64,000 bases of DNA from Caldifarciminota bacterium UBA5631 (GTDB lineage: Bacteria; Hydrothermota; Hydrothermia; UBA1063): assembly GCA_002421425.1 (NCBI GenBank), contig DIJZ01000001.1, positions 59,204-123,203 on the forward strand. Reading direction: 5' to 3'. This document shows, piece by piece, positions 34,759-43,608 of this stretch (its first letter is position 1; each line of letters begins with the position of its first letter). The notes under the pieces are model-generated. The model worked only from the letters and a program-made list of their open reading frames with translations, ran no database searches and was not told the DNA's origin. The translations under genes and the position numbers were made by a program.

Positions 34759-35357
34759 AAAATCAGGAAATTGAGCAACTTCTGAAATCAAGCAACATTT
34801 TAGAAAGAATCAGAGCAGTTGACATTCTGCTTGAAAAAAAAGCTACTGAAAAGTTGCTATCACTTCTTTACTCGGAAAGCTGGCACTTAAGAGAAAAGGC
34901 TCAAAATGCACTTTCTCATTACACCCTCAAAGAACTAAAAGACAAATTGCTGCCATTACTCGATGAGAAAATGTGGTACGTACGTGCGGCAGCTATTAGG
35001 GTACTTGCGAATCTTTATACTAAGGAACTTCCTGATCAAAAAGAAGAGGTGAGAAAACATGCTGAACCGACTCCCGAACCTTTGAGTTTAATGTACCCGC
35101 ACCTGGATAAGGAAATCGAAATCAAAGAAATTAGAAAACATAATAGGTACTTTGTCGAAGCTTTTAACTTAATATACCCCCATCTAAAGGAGAGAAATGA
35201 AGTAGTAAGGGCTAACTCTGCTTTTGCCATTGCTAAAATTATTACAAAGGACCCCTCACTTAAAAGTCAAATTTCAAAAGACGACTTAGCAATTATTGAA
35301 AATCAGTTGAGAGAAAATAAGGAGTTTGACCTTCTCGAAGAATTTATGAGCTTGTGA
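34725..35357 (+). CDS. HEAT-repeat protein between obg and mfd
   Basis: A 210-residue, alpha-helical, charged protein with HEAT-like units (RIRAVDILLEKKATEKLL, YVRAAAIRVLANL, VVRANSAFAIAKI). There is no signal peptide, so it is cytoplasmic. It overlaps the end of obg by 34 nt and the GTG start of mfd by 4 nt, implying co-translation with both. HEAT repeats usually mediate protein binding; no specific partner is visible. An internal repeated element SLMYPHLDKE / NLIYPHLKER occurs at about 121-160. Confidence 0.85.
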   Translation: MPGAGKKDRELKNQEIEQLLKSSNILERIRAVDILLEKKATEKLLSLLYSESWHLREKAQNALSHYTLKELKDKLLPLLDEKMWYVRAAAIRVLANLYTKELPDQKEEVRKHAEPTPEPLSLMYPHLDKEIEIKEIRKHNRYFVEAFNLIYPHLKERNEVVRANSAFAIAKIITKDPSLKSQISKDDLAIIENQLRENKEFDLLEEFMSL

Positions 35358-38131
35358 ATATCTTAAGAAGCCAGTTCCCAATACATTCGCTTCACCCATC
35401 AGGGTTCAAAACATTGAACTTATTGCCACTTTTAGAAACCCAAAATGTGATATATTTCCTGAAAAATTTGGAAGATGAAAAAGTGATTGAAGAAGAAATA
35501 TCTTCGTTCCCGGGTTTTTTTGCCCATACTTACAATGACCATTTAGAAACTGAAATAACATCAAATCACGGCCATCTTTTGATCGTTAAGAGCTCCGAAG
35601 AGCTATCTAATGCAAAGAGTATTCTTTCTTCCTTAAGTTTTCTCACCTTGAGAGTGGGGCAAGAAGTTGACCTGACAGTCCTTGTAAACCTTCTAATTGA
35701 AAAGGGATTCGAACGTACAAGGGTTGTGGAAAAACCCGCGGAGTTCGCAATCAGGGGCGGAATCCTTGATGTTTTTCCAAAGGGGCATATGAAGCCTGTA
35801 AGGATAGAACTATCAGGAAACACAATAGCGTCCATAAGACTCTTTGATGAAGAATCCCAGCGGTCTTTCAGAAAAATTGACGAAATAAACATAACAGGCA
35901 TAACTACAAAAGAAATCTATCGGGAAGTAAAAGTTGTGGAAGAAGTGGAAGGTCGCTCGCCCTTCGAGGTTTCCCATAACATAAATTACCTGGGAAACCT
36001 GGAACTCCTTAAGACAGAGATGCAGAAGCTACATTCCGAAGGTTATTCCCTTTTCTTTTTTGTATATGGAGAAGATAAGGACAAATTCTTCCGGGAACTT
36101 TTTCAGTGCTCGGTGCTGCAAGGGAAAATCTATAATGGCTTTGTATTCCCTCTTGAAAGGATAGCAGTATTTACCGAAGCTGAACTAAGGGGAATAAAAT
36201 ACCGAAAATGGGTTAGAAAAGAACATTACGGAGAAAGAATTGAAGATTATACGGACCTCAGAGTAGGCGACTTGCTGGTACACCTGGATTATGGAATCGG
36301 GAGGTTTTCTGGCCTTGAAAGAATAGAACTTGAAAACATCAAGTACGATACTATCAGATTGGAGTATAAAGACGGAATTGTTAATATACCGGTGCACAAT
36401 CTTTCAAAAGTAGAGAAATACGTAGCTGAAGAAAAGGAAAAAGTCGAGATCTCTGCTCTGGCTTCCCCTCACTGGAAGTTGCGGAGAGCTAAGGCCCTGC
36501 TGGAAACATACAAATTTGCAATGGACCTGTTAAAAATCCACTCCTACAGAAAAAAAGAACGGGGATTCATTTACAAACCTGTACCTGAGCTCGAGTATAA
36601 ACTGTACGCAGAATTTCCTTACGAGGAAACCGAAGGACAAATAAGAGTCATGGAAGAAATTTTTGAAGATATGGAATCTGAAAAGATTATGGATCGTCTG
36701 GTGGCTGGAGAAGTGGGCTTCGGGAAAACTGAAATTGCACTAAGAGCAGCCTTCAGGGCGGTGGTAAACGGGTATCAGGTAGTAATTCTGGTACCAACGA
36801 CACTACTTGCACTCCAGCATTACACGAACTTTTCAAAACGATTAAGAAACTACCCTGTTCAAGTTGCAATGCTTTCCAGGTTAACCCACGAAGCTGAGAG
36901 GAAAGCAATAGTAAATGGACTGCGCGACGGAACGGTAGATATTGTGATTGCTACTCACGCTTTGCTGAGGTCTGCAATAGAATTCAGAAAGCTGGGACTT
37001 CTAATTATTGACGAAGAACATCGATTTGGAGTCGAAGACAAAGAAATCATTAGAAAAAAATTCCCCGCCGTAGATACCCTGAGGCTTACAGCTACTCCAA
37101 TACCAAGGACACTGCATATGAGCCTCGGGAAAGTATATGACCTTTCTATTCTTGATACCCCGCCATTAGGTCGGGAGTCTGTCGAAACTTACGTGGGGAA
37201 AATGGACCCCACCCTTATTGAACACGCAATCCGTTTTGAAGTGGAAAGAAACGGGAAGGTCTTTTTTGTAAACAACAGAATCCATGGGCTAAAGGAAATA
37301 GTAAAACTTTTAAAAGACCTTTTTCCTCAACTTCTCATTGGTTACGCACACGGCCGAATGCCTCGTACTCAACTTGAAGATATTTACATAAACTTCTACC
37401 TTGGAACCTACGATATTCTTGTTTCAACTCCAATAGTGGAAGCAGGCGTGGACTTCCCCGAAGCAAATACAATAATAATTAACAATGCTCACACTTTTGG
37501 TCTTGCTGATCTTCATCAGCTCAGAGGACGTGTGGGCAGGGGGATTAAGAAAGGCTATGCCTATTTTCTAACGCCCGGTAACATTTCCGAAGAGGCAAAA
37601 AGAAGGCTTGCAGTAATTGAAAAATATTCGGAGCTTGGTTCTGGTTTCAAAATTGCGATGAAAGACCTCGAACTCAGGGGGGCAGGTGAGATTCTCGGCA
37701 AGAGGCAGCATGGATTTGTTAGAACCGTTGGGCTTGAAATGTTTTTCACGTTGCTGGAAGAGGCGATCCTTGAACTGGAAGGTGAGAAGAAATATCAGGA
37801 AAAAGATGTTAAAGTTAAAACCGATGCATATATCCCATTTTATTACATAGAAGATGAAAATGCGCGACTCTCTTTCTACAAAAAACTTGCTGATACAAAA
37901 ACCGTTGAACAGCTTGAAGATCTGCGGGAAGAACTGCGAGACCGTTTTGGACCAGTGCCTTCAGAAGTTGAAGAGCTCTTCTTCGTTCAGAAAATAAAGA
38001 TACTAACCGCAAGCAACGAAACAATTCAAGGAATCACTGTAAATCCTCACGATATTATTCTGGAAACCACCACGGGGCAAAAGAAATTCAGAAGGGGCAT
38101 AGATATTGAATTACTGAGCAAATGGGCTTAA
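35354..38131 (+). CDS. mfd: transcription-repair coupling factor Mfd, short form
   Basis: A 925-residue protein starting at a GTG overlapping the previous stop. The N-terminal UvrB-like region (1-290) is much shorter than in E. coli Mfd (1148 aa in total). The RNA-polymerase-interacting domain begins near 296 (DLRVGDLLVHLDYGIGRF), followed by the RecG-like translocase with Walker A GEVGFGKT (about 453-460), DEEH near 553-556 and helicase motifs LTATPIPRT and LHQLRGRVGRG, and a C-terminal TRCF domain (about 800-905). It removes stalled RNA polymerase and recruits UvrA. The compact N-terminus may alter UvrA handling. Confidence 0.96.
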   Translation: MNILRSQFPIHSLHPSGFKTLNLLPLLETQNVIYFLKNLEDEKVIEEEISSFPGFFAHTYNDHLETEITSNHGHLLIVKSSEELSNAKSILSSLSFLTLRVGQEVDLTVLVNLLIEKGFERTRVVEKPAEFAIRGGILDVFPKGHMKPVRIELSGNTIASIRLFDEESQRSFRKIDEINITGITTKEIYREVKVVEEVEGRSPFEVSHNINYLGNLELLKTEMQKLHSEGYSLFFFVYGEDKDKFFRELFQCSVLQGKIYNGFVFPLERIAVFTEAELRGIKYRKWVRKEHYGERIEDYTDLRVGDLLVHLDYGIGRFSGLERIELENIKYDTIRLEYKDGIVNIPVHNLSKVEKYVAEEKEKVEISALASPHWKLRRAKALLETYKFAMDLLKIHSYRKKERGFIYKPVPELEYKLYAEFPYEETEGQIRVMEEIFEDMESEKIMDRLVAGEVGFGKTEIALRAAFRAVVNGYQVVILVPTTLLALQHYTNFSKRLRNYPVQVAMLSRLTHEAERKAIVNGLRDGTVDIVIATHALLRSAIEFRKLGLLIIDEEHRFGVEDKEIIRKKFPAVDTLRLTATPIPRTLHMSLGKVYDLSILDTPPLGRESVETYVGKMDPTLIEHAIRFEVERNGKVFFVNNRIHGLKEIVKLLKDLFPQLLIGYAHGRMPRTQLEDIYINFYLGTYDILVSTPIVEAGVDFPEANTIIINNAHTFGLADLHQLRGRVGRGIKKGYAYFLTPGNISEEAKRRLAVIEKYSELGSGFKIAMKDLELRGAGEILGKRQHGFVRTVGLEMFFTLLEEAILELEGEKKYQEKDVKVKTDAYIPFYYIEDENARLSFYKKLADTKTVEQLEDLREELRDRFGPVPSEVEELFFVQKIKILTASNETIQGITVNPHDIILETTTGQKKFRRGIDIELLSKWA

Positions 38132-38158
38132 ACTTAAACAAAACTATTGGAGGTGTTT

Positions 38159-38965
38159 ATGTGTTTGAAGAAAATTTCGCTGGGGGTAGTTCTTACACTA
38201 CTTGTGCTTGCCAGCTGTAAAAAAACTGAGAAAGCTAATGTTGTGGCAACGGTAGATGGAATTAATATCACTGCTCAGGAAATCGAAATTCAAGTTCCCG
38301 AAGGATTCAAGGGTGACCAGAGAGTAAGGGACGAGATCTTGAAGCAATACATGAACGAAATATTGCTATATAAGGCTGCCGTAGACGAAGGTCTTATGAA
38401 GAACGAGGACCTGAAAGCACAGATCAACGTGACAAAAGTCAAAGTAGTAAGTCAGTATTACCTTAACGAGAAGTTAAGTGGCGTCCAGGTATCAGAAGAA
38501 GAGCTGAATCGTGAACTTCAAGCCACAAGGCCGTATTTTGCACAAAAGGTCGATATGGTTGTCCTGTACTATTCTGACAGTTCAAAAACCGCACAGTACA
38601 GAGCCCTTTTGCTTAATACCTACCCCACTATAGTATCAGAGGTAAACAAACTTAATCCGCAGGAAGTGCAGGTCGCACCCCTCAGCGAGAACCTTGGAGT
38701 AATATATTATTCATACGGAAAGGAGCTGTTCGACATAATTAGTTCCTTGAAAATAGGAGAGATTTCAAATCCAATTCCGTTATCTTCTTCGGGCTATTTT
38801 GCTCTTATAAAAGTGTTGAGTACTTCCAGAGACACAGTAAAGGAAGACGAAATCAAGCAGTTCTTAAACAGAACCCTTGTTACTTTGAGGCAAAATAGCA
38901 CTAGGGACTCTATCATAACTGCTCTTCAAAATAAATACAAAGTTACGGAGGTCACAGGCAAATGA
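38159..38965 (+). CDS. SurA/PrsA-like periplasmic chaperone lipoprotein
   Basis: A 268-residue lipoprotein from the ATG at 38159 (GGAGGTG 38149-38155 just upstream; an earlier TTG lies inside that site). The lipobox is LASC (Cys20). NVVATVDGINITAQE at about 30-44 is the usual N-terminal SurA/PpiC chaperone motif. The C-terminal part (about 115-235) resembles a degenerate rotamase domain. Such proteins fold or escort outer-membrane proteins. It overlaps the next SurA-like gene by ATGA, so the two are made together. Confidence 0.88.
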   Translation: MCLKKISLGVVLTLLVLASCKKTEKANVVATVDGINITAQEIEIQVPEGFKGDQRVRDEILKQYMNEILLYKAAVDEGLMKNEDLKAQINVTKVKVVSQYYLNEKLSGVQVSEEELNRELQATRPYFAQKVDMVVLYYSDSSKTAQYRALLLNTYPTIVSEVNKLNPQEVQVAPLSENLGVIYYSYGKELFDIISSLKIGEISNPIPLSSSGYFALIKVLSTSRDTVKEDEIKQFLNRTLVTLRQNSTRDSIITALQNKYKVTEVTGK

Positions 38966-40227
38966 AGAAATTTATTCTACCTCTCTTTATTCTCTGCAAC
39001 CTGTTGTACTCCCAGCAAACCCTGGAAGACAAAGTCGTAGCAAGAGTTGGGGATGAAGTAATTACACTTTCTGAGCTTAACGAAATCTACGACAACTACA
39101 AAAACCTTTATCCCAGTGTACCAGAGAAAGAATTGAAGAATTCCATTCTCGAGGAACTCATTAATAACAAGCTCATCCTCCACGCTGCTAAAAAAGATAC
39201 TACAATTACACGCCCATCCATCGACGAGGTTAACCAGGCCCTTGAAGAAAGAATCAAATACTTTGAAAACCAATACGGTACGGAAAACTTCGAGACTCTC
39301 CTGAAAAATCAGGGACTTACAAGGGATGCCCTCAAAGAAATGTACAGGGATAATATCACTGATGAGATAATCGTACAGAGGTATATTGAAAAGTACGTAA
39401 GGCCAAAAATCCAGGTCACTCCTCAGGAAGTTCGGAATTTCTACGACTCCTATAAAGATTCTCTGAAAGAACCTAATATGTACAGAATTTCCCATATCTT
39501 CATAAAAGTAAATATTGACTCTACCCAAGAATCAATTGCACTGAAGAAAGCACAAAGTTTTTACAATCAAATAAAGAAAGGCGCTTCCTTTGAAGATCTT
39601 GCAAACCGGTACTCCGATGACAGAGAATCCGCATCTTACGGTGGCAACCTTGGCACCATAGTCCGCAACTTTTTCCCTCCCGAGGTTCAGGAAAAACTCG
39701 ACAAATTGAACCCGGGCGAGGTATCGGAACCCATAAGAGGAGATTACGGTTACCATATTTTTAAGCTTGTCAGCAGAAAGGGCAACTACTACGAACTGAA
39801 ACATATTCTTGTAAAGGTGGAACCTAAAGCCGAAGAGTGGAACAAAGCATACCAGAAAGCAGTTTCAATAAAAAACAAAATTGAAGTTCAGAAACAAAAC
39901 TTTGACGAGCTTGCAAAAAATTACTCCGATGACGAGGATACAAAGGAACTTGGAGGAGACATGGGATGGATACCCGCTCAGAATCTTCCTGAGGGGTTCA
40001 AAGAAAAGATCGAGAATGCAAAAATTAATGAGATTATCATTTTGAAGGATCAGTACGGATACCATGTCGCAAAGGTTACTGATAAGAAATCCGGCAGGGT
40101 TCCAGAATTTTCTGAGATACAGAATAACATAAGACAGTATATCGAGAACCAGAAAATGCAGGAGGAGCTCGGAAAATTAATCACGCAGTTGCGGCAAAAA
40201 ATTTTTGTTGAAATTAAAGAATTTTGA
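38962..40227 (+). CDS. SurA-type peptidyl-prolyl isomerase
   Basis: A 421-residue periplasmic protein: signal peptide (about 1-17), SurA_N chaperone domain (DKVVARVGDEVITLSEL from about 22), then two parvulin/PpiC domains (about 170-275 and 280-385) with YRISHIFIKV, YSDDRESASYGGNLG, YELKHILVKV and LGGDMGWI. This is the complete SurA layout for outer-membrane protein folding. TPR and S4 genes follow with overlaps. Confidence 0.94.
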   Translation: MKKFILPLFILCNLLYSQQTLEDKVVARVGDEVITLSELNEIYDNYKNLYPSVPEKELKNSILEELINNKLILHAAKKDTTITRPSIDEVNQALEERIKYFENQYGTENFETLLKNQGLTRDALKEMYRDNITDEIIVQRYIEKYVRPKIQVTPQEVRNFYDSYKDSLKEPNMYRISHIFIKVNIDSTQESIALKKAQSFYNQIKKGASFEDLANRYSDDRESASYGGNLGTIVRNFFPPEVQEKLDKLNPGEVSEPIRGDYGYHIFKLVSRKGNYYELKHILVKVEPKAEEWNKAYQKAVSIKNKIEVQKQNFDELAKNYSDDEDTKELGGDMGWIPAQNLPEGFKEKIENAKINEIIILKDQYGYHVAKVTDKKSGRVPEFSEIQNNIRQYIENQKMQEELGKLITQLRQKIFVEIKEF

Positions 40228-40517
40228 GAATCGACATTTTTCTTAAAAATGCCGGTGTGATTCCATCCAGAGCAAAAGTGAAACATTTTGAGATAGCAGT
40301 AAATGGTGAAAAAAAGAAACCTTCCTACGAAATTCACAGAAACGATATTGTGGAATTAGTTGACGAGAGAGGAAACTTCTTAAAATTCAGAATCGAGGAC
40401 ATTCCACCCTCCAACCTGTCCAGAAGAGAAAGAGGAAAGTACATAAAAATTCTTGAGAAAGGACAGGCACAACAATCGAGGGAGAACTTCCTGAAATGGC
40501 TGTTCGAAAATCACTAA
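40224..40517 (+). CDS. small S4-domain RNA-binding protein
   Basis: A 97-residue protein starting at TTG (TTGA overlap with the SurA gene). The first 60 residues form an S4 domain (MRIDIFLKNAGVIPSRAKVK, VNGEKKKPSYEIHRNDIVEL), followed by a basic tail. Hsp15-like S4 proteins bind rRNA or stalled 50S subunits; a similar ribosome-quality role is possible. The overlap with the downstream TPR lipoprotein is 22 nt. Confidence 0.88.
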   Translation: MRIDIFLKNAGVIPSRAKVKHFEIAVNGEKKKPSYEIHRNDIVELVDERGNFLKFRIEDIPPSNLSRRERGKYIKILEKGQAQQSRENFLKWLFENH

Positions 40518-41800
40518 TATACTTATTTTTTCTCTTTTGCTCCTGCGCGTACTTTAATACCTTCTATAATGCAAAGGTTTACTTCAGAGAAGCTGAGAAA
40601 ATATATAGAGAACAGAATCAGAATACACGTGAATCTTCCGCAAAATACAACAAGGTGATAGAAAAGAGTTCAAAAATTTTTGAATTCTACAAAGAATCTA
40701 AATACACCGACGACGCGTTGTTTCTGACAGCAATTTCATACAAGAGACTGGGTGATTATACAAAATCAAAAATTAAATTCGAAGAACTTTTCAACTTCTT
40801 CCCGAACTCTCCGTATGCGAGAATGGCACTGGGTGAATATATCGACCTTTTAATAAATTTGAACTACATAGAAGAGGCAACCCTTGAATTCAAAAAGCAC
40901 CCTGAAATCAGCAAAGATGCAAGTTTCTACCTTATAAAGACAAAACTTTTATTTGCCCAGAAAAAATACGCAGACATCATTCCTTTTGTCGAATCCGAGA
41001 AGAAAAACCTAACGAAAAGTCCAGTGCGAAAGGAGGTGTTTCAGTTTGCACTGGAAGCGGCCCTAAAGATCAATGAAATGGAAAAGGCAGAGGAGTACCT
41101 TCAACAGGTAGAGAAATATGCCACAACAGAAGACCGACGGCTTTACATCGCAATAACAAGAGCTAATATCCTTTCAGGCCGCGGAATGTTAACTGAAGCA
41201 TTACAGGTTCTTGAAAAAACGGAATTCCAGGAAGGATCACAGGGGAAAAGGGTCATCGACTATGAGAAAGCCAAACTTTATACTATGGCTGGTAAATATG
41301 AAGATGCCCTTGGAGTGATTGAAAAAATAATAGAAAAAACTCAGAGAGACTCCACATACACTAAAGCGCTCTTTCTAAAAGGAAAGATTATGGAAAGTCT
41401 GGATAGTTTGAGTACTGCTATTTCGATATACCAGGACCTGAAAAACTTCCCTCTTTCAAAAAGTCTGAGGGACGAAGTAGAAATCCGATACAACTCGCTC
41501 CTGGAAGTTTCCTCCGAGGAAAATGGTGATCAAAGCAAGCTTAGAAAAGCAGAGCTTTATCTTCTCGATCTCGGAAACCCTGAAAAAGCTTTAAGCCTGT
41601 ATAGCGAACTCTTCGAGAATGCCACCGATAACGATGTAAGAGCAAAGGCAATGTACGCTGCGATGATCATTTACAAGAATTACCTGAAAAATGAAGATAA
41701 GGCTAAGGAACTCGCACATCGCATCGTTAGTGAATTTCCTGACTCTTACCAGGCCTCGAAAATTACCGAACTGAAATTATTGAATGTTACAGAAAATTAA
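40496..41800 (+). CDS. TPR lipoprotein (BamD/YfiO-like context)
   Basis: A 434-residue lipoprotein with signal peptide ending FCSC (Cys17) and the N-terminal CAYFNTFYNAKVYFREAE stretch seen in TPR lipoproteins of Bacteroidetes-like diderms. The body is TPR helices throughout (about 30-425). Given the two SurA-like genes just upstream, a role in outer-membrane assembly or in type IX secretion accessory functions is likely but not proven. The promoter of the next gene lies inside its last codons. Confidence 0.9.
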   Translation: MAVRKSLIYLFFLFCSCAYFNTFYNAKVYFREAEKIYREQNQNTRESSAKYNKVIEKSSKIFEFYKESKYTDDALFLTAISYKRLGDYTKSKIKFEELFNFFPNSPYARMALGEYIDLLINLNYIEEATLEFKKHPEISKDASFYLIKTKLLFAQKKYADIIPFVESEKKNLTKSPVRKEVFQFALEAALKINEMEKAEEYLQQVEKYATTEDRRLYIAITRANILSGRGMLTEALQVLEKTEFQEGSQGKRVIDYEKAKLYTMAGKYEDALGVIEKIIEKTQRDSTYTKALFLKGKIMESLDSLSTAISIYQDLKNFPLSKSLRDEVEIRYNSLLEVSSEENGDQSKLRKAELYLLDLGNPEKALSLYSELFENATDNDVRAKAMYAAMIIYKNYLKNEDKAKELAHRIVSEFPDSYQASKITELKLLNVTEN

Positions 41801-41808
41801 GTTATAAT
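41780..41808 (+). promoter_or_regulatory. promoter for the VWA-FHA-PP2C-kinase cassette
   Basis: -35 TTGAAT (41780-41785), 17-nt spacer, -10 TATAAT (41803-41808). The first ATG follows after 10 nt with no Shine-Dalgarno, so the leader would be only about 3-4 nt. The box sits within the 3' end of the TPR gene. Confidence 0.82.
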
Positions 41809-41818
41809 TCAATACGAT

Positions 41819-43075
41819 ATGGCGCTTTTGAAATCGAAAGAAAATATTATTTTATCCTACGTTTGGGAAAACCCTACTATAACACAGAATTTGCCCTTTG
41901 AAGAGCAAAAATTTCTGCTTTTAAAGATTAGACCTGTCGATATACCTCCAACTCCAAGAGTAAACCTGATTCTAGTACTTGACAAAAGTTCGTCTATGGA
42001 AGGAGAGCCACTGGAGAATCTAAAGAAAGCTGTAAAGGAAATCCTTCAGGTTCTCGATGAGAATGACAGAATTAGCATAGTACTATTTGATTCTGAAGCA
42101 AGAACCCTTGTTTCAAACTCACCTGCTTCCCAGAGAAGAGAGTTGCGAACGAGGGTTGAGGACATCTATCCAATTGGAGGGACCTGCATTGACGAAGGAA
42201 TTGCCTTTGGGATCGAAGAGGCTGAGAAATTTCAATCCGAAGAAATGATAAGCTGGATGATACTGCTGACCGATGGGAAGAATGAACATGGTGACAACGA
42301 TAGATGCCTTGAATTATCAAGAGTTGCAAAAAGAAAGGGAATAAATATATCGACAATTGGACTTGGCAGAAAGTGGGATCCCAGACTCCTGGAGCAGATT
42401 GCAGACCTCTCTGGAGGAAAGATGTATTATGTTGAAAATCCAGAAGATCTCAAGGATCGTTTTTTAAAAGAATTCCACAGTATAAAAAATATTGCCTACA
42501 GGGACATCGCTCTAAAAATCAAACTTGAAAAGTTCGCAAGAATTTCCGACGTATCGCCAGCCTTCGTAATATACCCTCAAATAAAGAAAGTTGAGCCACT
42601 ATGGGATGGTGAACAATGGATTCTGGAAGTCGGCAACCTTGATCGGGAAAATGAGAAGCTAGTACTTTTACAGATGTTTATGTCAGAGCCCCAGTCTAGC
42701 TATATAAACAAAGTATTTGAATACAGAATTGAGTACCGTACAATCTTTGGTGAAAAACATGAAAGTAGCACCCATAATGTTGTGCTTGAAGTTACAGAAA
42801 GCTACGTAGCACAGTTCGATGACGAAGTGAGAGATGTCCTGCAAAGAGTAAGTCTTTATGTGCAGCAGGAACTCGCAGAAAAATTAATGGACGATGGGAA
42901 ACCTCTCGAAGCTTTGACAGTACTCCAAACAATGGTTCAGACAGCTATAAAGTTCGAAGACGACGAACTGAAGAAACTAATTGAAGAGAATATCCAGAAA
43001 GTGAAACTGGAAGGTAGCATCCCTGATGAATTGCGTATAAAAACAAAATACGAAACAAAGATGATAGAAGAATGA
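41819..43075 (+). CDS. von Willebrand factor A-domain protein
   Basis: A 418-residue protein without a signal peptide. The VWA domain (about 45-215) has the metal-ion-dependent adhesion site DKSSS (D55, S57, S59), a Thr in GGTCIDEGI and Asp in LTDGKNEHG, so it should bind a divalent metal and a protein ligand. The region 230-330 is beta-rich and the C-terminus (340-410) is helical. It is the first gene of a four-gene signalling cassette and overlaps the FHA gene by ATGA. It is probably a cytoplasmic scaffold or effector regulated by phosphorylation; this is inference. Confidence 0.92.
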   Translation: MALLKSKENIILSYVWENPTITQNLPFEEQKFLLLKIRPVDIPPTPRVNLILVLDKSSSMEGEPLENLKKAVKEILQVLDENDRISIVLFDSEARTLVSNSPASQRRELRTRVEDIYPIGGTCIDEGIAFGIEEAEKFQSEEMISWMILLTDGKNEHGDNDRCLELSRVAKRKGINISTIGLGRKWDPRLLEQIADLSGGKMYYVENPEDLKDRFLKEFHSIKNIAYRDIALKIKLEKFARISDVSPAFVIYPQIKKVEPLWDGEQWILEVGNLDRENEKLVLLQMFMSEPQSSYINKVFEYRIEYRTIFGEKHESSTHNVVLEVTESYVAQFDDEVRDVLQRVSLYVQQELAEKLMDDGKPLEALTVLQTMVQTAIKFEDDELKKLIEENIQKVKLEGSIPDELRIKTKYETKMIEE

Positions 43076-43608
43076 AGTGTCCAATATGTAGTTTTCAGAA
43101 TAGAGACGGCGTGAAATTCTGTGAAAGATGCCTGTCTGCGCTGGATATTTTTACGTTGAAACCCGAAGACGAAGGGATTTACTGTCCACAGGGCCATTGG
43201 AATCCCAGTGGATCAAAGTTCTGTTCAATCTGCGGCGAACCAATTATGAAAGAACAAATTCTCCTCAGCCCCTATGCATTAGTAGAAAAAGACTCTGGCG
43301 AACTCATAAGCTTGCCGGTGAGTGATGAAAAGCTTACGAAAATAATAGTTGGAAGAAAGAGTGTCGATTTTACACCCGATGTGGATCTTTCGCTTTTTCC
43401 CTCATCGGCTACTGTATCCAGAAAGCATGCAGTGCTTATAATAGATTCTGAATCCAGGTCCGTTTCTATTCAGGATCTCGGTAGCACAAATGGAACATAC
43501 ATTAATGGCGAAAGATTAGATCCAGCAAAAACCTATAAATTGAATCCGGGTGATGTAGTAAGTTTCAGCAAGAAGCTGCATCTGACTCTGGAGGTAAAAG
43601 AAAAATGA
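43072..43608 (+). CDS. zinc-ribbon FHA-domain protein
   Basis: A 178-residue protein. Two N-terminal zinc-binding knuckles are seen (C3, C6, C17, C20; then CPQGH and CSIC, about 38-54). The FHA domain (about 87-175) has GRKS, SRKHAVL and GSTNGTYING, the phosphothreonine-binding loops. It should read Thr phosphorylation, most likely made by the kinase two genes downstream. It overlaps its neighbours by 4 nt on both sides. Confidence 0.95.
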   Translation: MKCPICSFQNRDGVKFCERCLSALDIFTLKPEDEGIYCPQGHWNPSGSKFCSICGEPIMKEQILLSPYALVEKDSGELISLPVSDEKLTKIIVGRKSVDFTPDVDLSLFPSSATVSRKHAVLIIDSESRSVSIQDLGSTNGTYINGERLDPAKTYKLNPGDVVSFSKKLHLTLEVKEK

